A DNA stretch of 64,000 nt from Gemmatales bacterium (GTDB lineage Bacteria > Planctomycetota > Planctomycetia > Gemmatales > Gemmataceae): positions 124,001 to 188,000 of the forward strand of contig BPJP01000007.1 of the NCBI GenBank assembly GCA_026004675.1, in the 5' to 3' direction. Position numbers and translations under genes: made by a program. Below are positions 25,684 through 33,903 of the stretch, one piece after another (the first letter of the stretch is position 1; each line of letters opens with the position of its first letter). Under the pieces are notes generated by a model. The model ran no database searches, was not told where the DNA came from, and worked only from the letters and a program-made list of their open reading frames with translations.

Positions 25684-28059
25684 TCAACCAGCTTTGCGAA
25701 GCCGACGACGTAGTGGGCGAAACGTAATTCTGTCCAGGAATTCGTTGCGCTGGCGTGGCCGTTTTTGCCCTTCGTGGCGATACTTCTTCCGCCAGCGATA
25801 AACCACAAGCATGAAGGCGGGTACAAGAAATGGCCTGACAACGAATGTGTCGATCAGGACGCCAAAAGCCAAGGCAAAGCCGATCTGCACCAGGGTGCCC
25901 AACCCGCCGAGCATGAGTGTGGCAAAGGTGCCGGCCATGATCAAGCCGCACGAGGTGATCGTGCCGCCAGTAAATGCGAGCGCTCGCCGCGTCCCTTCGA
26001 CATCGCCGTGTCGTTTACGTTCCTGCAACAGACGGGTAACGAGGAAGATGTTATAGTCTTCTCCGACAGCGACCAGAATGGTGAACAAAAAGAACGGCAC
26101 GCGCCAATCCACAAGGTCGATAGGTCGGTTCGACCAGAGATGCCCAATCAATGCCGTCGCCCCGAGGGTGGCATAGTAGCTGAATAAGACAGTCATCAAA
26201 AGGTAAGCCGCCAGCCACGGTTTACGAACAAGCACCAGCAAGATTAGAAAGATACCAGTTAGAACCAGAGCATTGACACGTTGGCGATCCGATTCGGTGA
26301 CCTCCGCGAGATCGCCGGCACTGACAGTGACGCCAAAGCATTCCGACTCGACATCGCCGGGATTGTAGAGCGAATCGGGCAAAAACTCATGCAGCCAAAG
26401 TTGAATCTGATTGAGCGTCTTCTTGCTGATCGGATCGAAGGGATCCGATTTCAGTACGACATGAAGCCTCGTCACATAGCGTGGATCGTCCCCGGGCAGG
26501 CGCGAACAATAGTGTTTTTGCGCTTGTTGGTCGGCGTGCTCGAAGACCTTTTTGTAAAAAGTTGCCAGCAGCCCCGACTGGGGCGATTCAAAACGTAGCG
26601 GCTCTCCGAGTGGCTGCGTCAGGCTGCGGACCTCGGCAACGTTGTCCAAATTGAGGAAGCCCCGGCTCAGGTGAGCAATGAGCTGGCGACCTTTTTCTGA
26701 AGCGAAATCGTGTTTGGAGGTCAACAGGACCGTTAGCGGTCCGATCTCGCCCGCGGTGAAGTGGCGCTGGATGACTTTGATGCCGCGAACGCTGTCGCTT
26801 TTCGGGTGGAGTTCTCCGGTCGGCCGGTAATTCGGTCGGACGCCCAGACCCACGAGTGCCAGCGGCAACAAAGCGACAAAGGCCACACTCCAGACGAGAA
26901 CGGGACGGGCAATAACTCCGTGGCTGACGCGTTCCCAGAACGACTCTTTCTGGTGGTTGTGCTGGGGTGCGTTTTCCGGTCCTGGTTTTTGTCGGGGCCA
27001 GAAAGCGATCGCGCCCGCCAGCCGCAAAAGCGCCGGTGCGAGCGTCAGCGACGCCAACAAAGCGACGGCAAGACTCAAGGCAATCGCCGGGCCGGCACAA
27101 CGAACCTTGGCGAACTCCGCAAAACCCATCAAGCCCAGACCACAGATCACCGTGCCTGCACTCGCCGACAAGGCCCCGCCAACATGCATGACGCTTCGGC
27201 TAATCGCTCCGAAGATGTCCTGCCCTTCGTACAGTTCCTCCTGATACCGGCTGATCAAAAAAAGACAGTAGTCGGTACCGGCGCCATAGAGAATCACGAT
27301 CGCGAAAACCTTCGCAACGTTCACCAGATGAACGCCTGGAATCAACGTGAGAAGGGCAAGCAGTTTCAACGCCACCCAGACCGAAATACCGATCGTCATC
27401 AACGGGATCAGAGCCAGCAGGGGCGCTCGATAAACGAGCAATAACACGACGACCACCAAGAGGACGGTAGCCACTGTGGTGCCGTCGAGGCTATCCGCAC
27501 TGGCATTGATCAAATCCCGGCCGATTCCCGCAGGGCCAGTGATCAAAAATGTCGGCGGGTCCTTTTCCCCAGCCAATAAACTGTCAAGCTCATCGCTAAG
27601 GCGATTCAAAGTGTCGCGCGTTTTGAGGGCGAGAAAAGGAGAATCCAACGCGACCTGGATCAACGTGCAATGCTTATCCTTGCTCGTCAGCCTCTCCCCG
27701 ATGAGCGGGTCGCGATACGATGAAACCTTGACGATTTGAAAGGCCCCGGCTTCTTTTTTCGCCAGCAACTGGCTGACCACCCGATCGACGAGTTGGAAGT
27801 CGCTCGAATCCAGCGGACGATCTTCCCTTTCGACGACGAGAATGGCCTTGCTCTGGTTGACATCGTCCGGGAAGGCTTGCTTGAGCAGGTTGTAGCCCCG
27901 AACACTCGGTTTTCGAGCCGGCAAAAAATGGATGTCATCGTCTTGCGTCTTGGTTTCCCACTCCGGCGCGCACAACGACAACCCGATCCCGGACAGAATC
28001 CAAGCCGCCAAGAGAATCCAGGGATAAGCTGCAGAGAATCGGCCGATGACCTTGAACAT
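25684..28059 (-). CDS. MMPL/RND-superfamily exporter
   Basis: The start at ATG 28059 (FKVIGRFSAAYPWILLAAW) gives 791 residues with the two-fold RND plan. A first helix is followed by a periplasmic domain, then a bundle with GAGTDYCLFLISRYQEEL. After a second periplasmic domain comes the matching bundle with VAVGEDYNIFLVTRLLQERK. The GTDY and GEDY motifs are the characteristic proton-relay positions of MMPL exporters. The family exports lipids, hopanoids or small molecules from the inner membrane. The C-terminal basic tail (RWRKKYRHEGQKRPRQRN) is cytoplasmic. No accessory periplasmic gene is adjacent, so the cargo is not known. Confidence 0.9.
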   Translation of the reverse strand: MFKVIGRFSAAYPWILLAAWILSGIGLSLCAPEWETKTQDDDIHFLPARKPSVRGYNLLKQAFPDDVNQSKAILVVEREDRPLDSSDFQLVDRVVSQLLAKKEAGAFQIVKVSSYRDPLIGERLTSKDKHCTLIQVALDSPFLALKTRDTLNRLSDELDSLLAGEKDPPTFLITGPAGIGRDLINASADSLDGTTVATVLLVVVVLLLVYRAPLLALIPLMTIGISVWVALKLLALLTLIPGVHLVNVAKVFAIVILYGAGTDYCLFLISRYQEELYEGQDIFGAISRSVMHVGGALSASAGTVICGLGLMGFAEFAKVRCAGPAIALSLAVALLASLTLAPALLRLAGAIAFWPRQKPGPENAPQHNHQKESFWERVSHGVIARPVLVWSVAFVALLPLALVGLGVRPNYRPTGELHPKSDSVRGIKVIQRHFTAGEIGPLTVLLTSKHDFASEKGRQLIAHLSRGFLNLDNVAEVRSLTQPLGEPLRFESPQSGLLATFYKKVFEHADQQAQKHYCSRLPGDDPRYVTRLHVVLKSDPFDPISKKTLNQIQLWLHEFLPDSLYNPGDVESECFGVTVSAGDLAEVTESDRQRVNALVLTGIFLILLVLVRKPWLAAYLLMTVLFSYYATLGATALIGHLWSNRPIDLVDWRVPFFLFTILVAVGEDYNIFLVTRLLQERKRHGDVEGTRRALAFTGGTITSCGLIMAGTFATLMLGGLGTLVQIGFALAFGVLIDTFVVRPFLVPAFMLVVYRWRKKYRHEGQKRPRQRNEFLDRITFRPLRRRLRKAG

Positions 28060-28273
28060 TCCAGCGGTCTCTCGCCTGTTTGATTTTCTACCAAGCGACG
28101 CCGTCCCTCCGATTTTGAGGGTCGCTTGTGATAACATCGTCTTGTGGAAGAATCAACCCAAGCGAAAACCCAGGCCATCGGCACAATCATGGCAAAAAGA
28201 CCAGTCCAAGTTGACTTAATCGTTAGACCTTGCGCCAAAGGTTCGTCAAAAAAGCGAAATGAGAAAAAGGAGT

Positions 28274-28329
28274 GAAAAATCACGAATCCGCTGGCACGCG
28301 CCGAGGTCCGAGCGCGCGCCGACGGATTC
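28274..28329 (-). terminator. Probable intrinsic terminator of the DUF1080 gene
   Basis: Arms at 28284-28301 and 28312-28329 pair at 15 of 18 positions around a 10-base loop. On the minus strand the hairpin is followed by a short T-rich stretch (28276-28280), just past the stop codon of the gene at 28345-29016. Nothing else is seen between 28060 and 28344. Confidence 0.55.
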
Positions 28330-28344
28330 GGTCCGAAGTGCATC

Positions 28345-29016
28345 TCAAGGAAGTTCCTTGATGTAGATGTTCTTGAAATAGAGCTTGTTGCCGTGATGCT
28401 GCAGTTCGATCGGGCCTTTTTCGGGCAATGGCTTGCCTCGTTCCCAGTAATTCTCCAGCGGCACATTATCGACCACTAGCACGTCGTTCAAATAAACGGT
28501 GACTCGGTCACCTTTCATGATGATGTGAAAGCGGTTCCACTCGCCAGGAGGATTGTCGGCCTTTTTCAAGGGTTTGCTGGGGTGTTCTTTGTTGTTATAC
28601 AGCCCGCCCGAGCCGACGGGATTATCCCAAATCTGCACCTGAGGGTTGCCACGAAGATAGATGCCGCTGTCACCCCCTTTATGGATTTTCCAGTCGACGT
28701 AAAGCTCGAAATTGCCATAGTCCTTCACAGTGGCAAGACTGCCTCCGCTACCGGAATAGATCAGAATCCCGTCTTTAACTGTCCAGTTGGGCAGGACCTT
28801 CTTGTTGACGGCTTTCTGTCGCTCGGCGAGTTGTTCGGGAGTCAATTTCGCGCGTTCGCGCATGCTGATGGCTCCCTGCCAGTTGGTCAGGTCTTTGCCG
28901 TTGAACAAGAGTTTGAATCCTTTGGGAGGGATGTTGTCGTTGGGGCCGGCCTTGTCGTCAGCCCAGGCGACGACTGGAAAAAGGGCAGCCAGCAAGATCG
29001 CTGTCGGTCGGATCAT
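28345..29016 (-). CDS. DUF1080 (3-keto-disaccharide hydrolase-like) exported protein
   Basis: The start at ATG 29016 gives a 223-residue protein with a signal peptide (IRPTAILLAALFPVVAWA). The body is the concanavalin-like jelly roll of DUF1080: KGFKLLFNGKDLTNWQG opens it, FELYVDWKIHKGGDSGIYLRG is the central strand pair, and WNRFHIIMKGDRVTVYLNDV and GPIELQHHGNKLYFKNIYI close it. This family is heavily expanded in planctomycetes. Some members hydrolyse 3-keto-disaccharides; others bind sugars. A periplasmic location is likely. It is an isolated gene, 45 bp downstream of clpS on the same strand. Confidence 0.9.
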   Translation of the reverse strand: MIRPTAILLAALFPVVAWADDKAGPNDNIPPKGFKLLFNGKDLTNWQGAISMRERAKLTPEQLAERQKAVNKKVLPNWTVKDGILIYSGSGGSLATVKDYGNFELYVDWKIHKGGDSGIYLRGNPQVQIWDNPVGSGGLYNNKEHPSKPLKKADNPPGEWNRFHIIMKGDRVTVYLNDVLVVDNVPLENYWERGKPLPEKGPIELQHHGNKLYFKNIYIKELP

Positions 29017-29061
29017 AGAAGTTCTCCTCGGCAACTCTTGGATATACGGGAGGGCAGAGTA

Positions 29062-29400
29062 TCAGCTTCCCGGAGCCGGTTCGATTCGGCAACCCACCGG
29101 TCCGAGTTTCAAGCCGTCGTCGCGGGTTTCATGGTAGGTACGAATCTGCTCCACTTTCAACTCGGCAACTTCCTTGGGGCCAGTCCAGACCACCGCCTGA
29201 CCGGTTCGATGGGCCAACAGGGTCAACTGGTAGGCACGTTCTTGAGAATAGCCCAATGACTTGCGCAACACGCCAACGACGAATTCGAATGTATGCACGT
29301 CGTCATTTTCCAGAATCACGTGATACGGTGGTACCCGGCGGACCTTGTTTCGCTCATGCGTTTTGGGGTTCTCGGATACCGCTGGCTTGTCCGCACTCAC
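29062..29400 (-). CDS. clpS: ATP-dependent Clp protease adaptor protein ClpS
   Basis: A 112-residue cytoplasmic adaptor that delivers N-degron substrates to the ClpAP protease. PPYHVILENDDVHTFEFVV is the conserved opening, with the ND dipeptide that contacts the substrate amino terminus. LTLLAHRTGQAVVWTGPKEVAELK is the second conserved block, including the pocket His of the ClpS core. The N-terminal extension is short and basic, as is normal. No clpA lies next to it. It is separated by about 100 bp from the Aas-like gene upstream. Confidence 0.92.
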   Translation of the reverse strand: MSADKPAVSENPKTHERNKVRRVPPYHVILENDDVHTFEFVVGVLRKSLGYSQERAYQLTLLAHRTGQAVVWTGPKEVAELKVEQIRTYHETRDDGLKLGPVGCRIEPAPGS

Positions 29401-29506
29401 GGCTATACTCGTCTAGGGAGCGCCACGTTGAAAACGAAACCATACCGTGTCATTGTACGCCGTCGAATGGCCCACTGCAACGCTGCAAAACGATGGGTTT
29501 TCGGAG

Positions 29507-31856
29507 TCAGGCGACTTTTTCCCCTTTGGCCAGGTGGAGAGCGATCTCTTTGGCGCGTTTCAGATCGAGTTTGCCCGTGCCCAGAATGGGGAGTTCGGCG
29601 ACTTCGAAGAAATCGCGTTCGGCGGGGATCCACAGATTGGGCAGCCCCCGGTTGTTCAGCTGTTCCCAAACCTCGTGTTTATCCATGCCCTGAAAGGGAG
29701 TATGCAAGACGACAAGACGTTCTCCCTTTCGTTCATCCGGAACGCCGACGACGACACAAACGCGTTCGCTGGTTTGCAGAATGTCATGCAGTTCGTCCTC
29801 GACTTTTTGGTGGGGGACCATTTCGCCGCCAATTTTGCTGAAACGAGAGAGGCGGTCGGTGAGAAAGATGAAGCCGTCTTCATCGAAGCGGGCGATATCG
29901 CCAGTGATGTACCACCCGTCGCGTAGCACTTGTCTGGTCAGGTCGTCACGACCGAGGTAGCCGCGCATGACGTTGGCGCCGTAGATGAGGAGGAGGCCTT
30001 CTTGTCCAGGGGGAAGGGGCTCCATGGTTTCTGGATCGACGATTTTGGCGGCGATACCTGGCAACGGTCGGCCAATGCTGCCGGGTTTATTGCCGATCTG
30101 TCTGGCTCCTCCTTCCTCCCAGTCGGGAACGTTGGCGGTGGCGACAGGAGCGAGTTCGGTGCAGCCATAGCCTTCCAACGGAGTTATGCCGAATTTTTCC
30201 TTGAATTCGTTGGCGAGGCTTTGTGGAAGCTTTTCGGCGCCGCACATGAGGATGCGCAAGGTCTTGAAATCGTCAGGCTGGCAGCGGCGCAGGCTGAAGC
30301 GCAAAAACGTTGGCGTCGTAAGGTAGATCGTACAGGCGTACTTCTTGCAGATTTCGCCGATTTCTTTTCCTTGGCGCGGATCGGGGAAGTAGACCACGGA
30401 AGCTCCTACTTGCAACGGCACCCAGAGTGTGACCGTAAAGCCGAAACTGTGGAAGAAAGGCAGAATGCCAAGGATACGATCGCCAGGCCGGGGGTCAATC
30501 GCTTGAATGATGGATTCGGCATTGGCAGCGATATTCTGGTGGGCGAGCATGACGCCTTTGGGATCGCCGGTACTGCCGCTGGAGAAAATAATGGTGGCAA
30601 GGTCATCGACCCGGTGGCGATGCAAACCTAGCCGACGTTCGGTGACGAAGGCTGGTGCGAGCAACACGGCCAGAAAGGCGCGCAGTCGCTGCCAGGGTGT
30701 AATCTCTTTGCGGAATTCTTCCAGATAAACCAACTCGACGTTGGGACCGGGATCGATTGGGACTTTGGCGGTAAAGAGTTTAGAGGTCAAAATGTAGCGG
30801 ATATTGCATTGTTTGATGGCGGACTGGACAACGGGTGGCGAAGCGGTGTAGTTGAGATTAACGGGGATTTTGCCAAGCAGCGTGACAGCGATATTGGCGA
30901 AAGCGCCGCCGACGCTCGGGGGCAGCCAAAGTCCAACCATTTGTTGGTTATCGAGGATAGGCCGGAGCTTCGACGCCAAGAGGATCGTCCCAGCGAGGAC
31001 CTCGCCATACCGATACACTTTGCCGCCATTGATGTGATCGATAAAGCAGCTGCGGAACGGATGCCGGACAGCCATCCTGACAAACTGGCGATGGATGGGA
31101 ATTCTGTCGCTGTTTCGTGCAACGGCTCGTTCGGCTGACAAGCGCTGGATTTCCTGCCGGATTTCGACAGCGGTTGAGGTCGGTGGCATTGGCGGGCCAA
31201 AGGCGACTCCCACAGGATAGGGGAGTTTCTGGGGCCATTTCCACAAAAACCGCCCCCCCTTTGTAGCTGAAGATGCTGCCCCAAACATGGTCCAGGCAAA
31301 CGGGTATCACCGGTACAGGAGTTCGTTTCAAGATGACTTCAAGGCCGCGGTGAAACGGCATGATAAAACCAGTCCGCGTGATACCTCCCTCGGCAAAGAT
31401 GCAAACGACATCGCCGTTGGCAAGAGCATCGGAGGCAGCATGCAACGATTTCAAGATGGCTCGCGGACCGGATCGGCTGTCAATCGGAATGACTCGTGCC
31501 ATGCGCAGCAAGATGCGCAAAAAAGGAACTTTGGTATAAGGCGCCCAGACGACAAAGCGGACAAGGCGATGTTGAGCGGTGAACAATAAGAGGGCGTCGA
31601 TAAAGCTGACGTGGTTGCAGACCATCAGGGCCGGGCCGGTTTTGGGAATGTGCCGCCGGCCGGTGATGCGCATGCGATAGACAGTGTGGGCAATAACCCA
31701 GAAGATGCCACGCAGCACAAGATCGGGACGCAAGAAAAGCAAGAACAGGATGGCGAGCGCTAACAAGACGAGCAACGCCGACCCGACGCCGTCAAGTGGC
31801 CAGCCAGTCCAGGCAAAAGGACTGTCGGTCAACGAGATAGAGAGGCTGTTGAACAT
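29507..31856 (-). CDS. Fused acyltransferase/acyl-[ACP] synthetase, Aas-like (one frameshift)
   Basis: Two overlapping frames form one protein of about 782 residues. The N-terminal part (31856 down) has a membrane helix near residues 24-43 and a PlsC acyltransferase with NHVSFIDALLL (HX4D, about 81-91) and FAEGGITRTG. The C-terminal part (from about 31250 down) is an AMP-dependent ligase with FSSGSTGDPKG and YGCTELAPV. Removing one C from the 7-base run at 31253-31259 joins SIFSYKGG directly to RFLWKWPQKLPYPV, the standard linker of this family. In E. coli, Aas reacylates lyso-phosphatidylethanolamine. As written the gene is broken; a sequencing error is most likely. Whether it recycles lysophospholipid here is inferred. 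Confidence 0.85.
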
Positions 31857-32104
31857 AATTGCTTGGGCACCACTGGCGCGAATTCCTCACGCTCGCGGTT
31901 GCACCCATCCTCGGGAAGCCCTGATGGAAACAAACTGGCAAAAACTGGCTGTTGGGCGGATGGTATCGGGAATCGTGCTCGTCCGTCAAGGTGCTGTTGC
32001 CTGCGACAGGCAGAGAGGTTATAAGCAGCCACTTCCCGCAACGAATCGAAACGAATCGACATCGAGCGAGGACGCTCGATCGAGGCATTGCCCGGGGGAA
32101 TGCG

Positions 32105-32497
32105 ATGCTGGGGCGCGCGCTACTGCGGCATATTCTGGACAACGACAGACTGACACGGGGTCTGGCCGACCCCGAAGCGCGGATTCTGATCGAGTGGCTC
32201 GTCGAACAGGCGGAACTGATCGCGGACGAGACTTTGTCGGAAAAAGGGGCAGAAGAACAGGTTCGGCAACGGTGTCGCCGGGCGCGAGGGATTGCTCAAT
32301 TTGTTCGCCTTTGGTGCCACGAAAAAGAAAGAGGGGCGGCGTGCCAACTCGCCGCCGCCGAACGCTTCTCCTGGCCTTTGCCAACGACCGATGTCACGGA
32401 TCCCTGCGAATTGATGCATTCCATACTGGAAAAGGAGTCTGAGGTTGCTGCCGATTCGTGGCCGAGGTTGGAGCCTCCACGTCGTCGGGCTGCTTAG
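32105..32497 (+). CDS. Small conserved-type hypothetical protein
   Basis: A 130-residue soluble helical protein that I do not recognise. The start at ATG 32105 is preceded by GGGGGA, and the protein reads sensibly from there (LGRALLRHILDNDRLTRGL), while the longer frame upstream looks non-coding. It has an even mixture of charged and aliphatic residues, one run IEWLVEQAELIADETLSEKG, and a motif RRARGIAQFVRLWCHEKERG. It is divergent from the Aas-like gene and convergent with the DUF1573 gene, whose stop codon is 16 bp away. No function is proposed. Confidence 0.55.
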   Translation: MLGRALLRHILDNDRLTRGLADPEARILIEWLVEQAELIADETLSEKGAEEQVRQRCRRARGIAQFVRLWCHEKERGAACQLAAAERFSWPLPTTDVTDPCELMHSILEKESEVAADSWPRLEPPRRRAA

Positions 32498-32512
32498 GCG
32501 GGGCGTTTCAGA

Positions 32513-33491
32513 CTAGTTTACAGCTCGGCCCTTCACTTGGAAAACAACTTCCGGCTCGTCGGCCAGGTCGGTGTGAACGCGAATGACCCACTCCGGTTCC
32601 GCTGGTCCAGTCGCGTGGTAGCGCAACGTGAGGACGTGGAGTTTTTTCGGCTTCATGTCCTGGGCGAATACTTCGAGTTCGCCGTTTGTCCCGCCCACCG
32701 AAACAATACGAAAAGGTTTTTCGCCACGGACGATCACTTTGCGTTCAACCGTCTGGCCTACTTTGACAGTGTCCAGAACGGCAACAGCGGGAGTCACCGT
32801 CAAGGCGGACTGCACTTCAACCGTCAGCGGCACCCGGATTTTTGAAATCGTTGGATGGTTCGTGGTCAACCAGATGTCGGAGTACCATTTGCCGACGGGA
32901 ATATCGCTGCGCAAGGAAGCCGAAACTTCGTAGGCGATTTCATAGCCATCGCGTTTGATTTCCCGAAATTTCGGGAGCACGTAGTTGCTGTCCGCCGCGA
33001 TTTTGGTGACTTGCCACGAGCCTCCACCGAAAAATGAGACCGTCACGCTCTTGGTAACATTCGAGCCTCGCCGAATCTGGCCGAAGTGCATGGTTTGCGG
33101 CGTGATGGTAACGTCATGCCGGCTATTGGCGCGCACGGCAAGACGGACTTCCTCGAACTGTGGTCGGTCGAAGCTGACGTAGATGCTCACCTGCTTTTCG
33201 CCGGAAAACCGGCTCGTGTTCATGGTGGCAACGATGTGCGTTTTTTCGCCTGGTTTAACTAGAGGGTTGACCGCGGCGGCTGTCACGCAGCCACACGAGA
33301 CGCGCACATTCGCAATGTGGAGGGGTGTGTTGCGTGTTGTTGGTCAGGGTGAAATAGTGCGTCAAGACCTGCCCATGAGGCACGGTCCCGAAATCACGAT
33401 AGCGTTGGCTGAACAGGGCTTCGGCCCAGGAAGCCCGAATACTCTGGCCTAGCAAAAGGCCCGCAAACAGGACGAACAGGAAACGGCGCAT
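32513..33491 (-). CDS. DUF1573 family exported protein (one frameshift)
   Basis: Repaired product of about 325 residues. The start at ATG 33491 gives a signal peptide (RRFLFVLFAGLLLGQSIRA). The next segment, YRDFGTVPHGQVLTHYFTLTNN, is the classic DUF1573 opening, an immunoglobulin-like domain found in ASPM/SPD-2/Hydin-type repeats. One extra base in the G run at 33322-33325 breaks the frame. Removing it gives HTLHIANVRVSCGCVTAA, the family's SCGC motif. Two or three further beta-sandwich repeats follow. DUF1573 proteins are periplasmic and abundant in planctomycetes and Bacteroidetes; the role is unknown. It is divergent from the HlyD trio. Confidence 0.8.
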
Positions 33492-33521
33492 GTTGGAATT
33501 CCCCGGAGCCCCAGATGTCAT

Positions 33522-33903
33522 CCCCCTAGAGACGATTCACGGCCAAAAGGCTAGGTTCAATCATAATTATATTCTTTATGACCCGGCACGGGGCTGCTGT
33601 CAACGCAGCCGCGACGACATCAACCTTTTTTCTAGCGCCGTTAATCCGCCTTCGCCTTATTTCCGTTAATTTTTGTCCCGAAAGGTTGCCGTAGCTTTGC
33701 CAGCCCGCATGGCCGACACAACCGTATCGGGAAATCTCGTCGAGCGGATCATCGCCGCGTTCGTGTGTCTGTAATGTGAACAGAAATGGCGACAAGTGCG
33801 TATCTCTCGTATGACGGCATGGTATGATGGTAAAGAGTGAGTGGATCGGTTGGCAGAGAGGTTTGGTCGCAGAACCCAACAAAAGCCTGGATCGAGGTGC
33901 CGC
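33522..33903. other. Divergent intergenic region before the HlyD trio
   Basis: These 382 bases separate the DUF1573 gene (minus) from the GAF-HlyD gene (plus). An AT-rich patch at about 33557-33585 holds a minus-strand TATAAT. No small precursor-peptide gene with a ribosome-binding site was found, which matters for the export hypothesis. Confidence 0.4.
33566..33571 (-). promoter_or_regulatory. Possible -10 element (TATAAT) for the DUF1573 gene
   Basis: A perfect TATAAT on the minus strand lies about 75 bases upstream of ATG 33491. No good -35 hexamer is found at 16-18 bases; a TTGACA occurs 26 bases upstream, too far for normal use. Confidence 0.35.

Noticed and set aside
29070..29100. A GGTTCGATTC element resembling a tRNA T-loop
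   Set aside because: It lies inside the clpS reading frame and no matching acceptor, D or anticodon arm can be folded around it.
29507..31856. Two separate genes: a PlsC acyltransferase and a stand-alone ligase
   Set aside because: The join after a one-base repair gives the standard fused-family linker, and the separate starts would need unnatural N- and C-termini.
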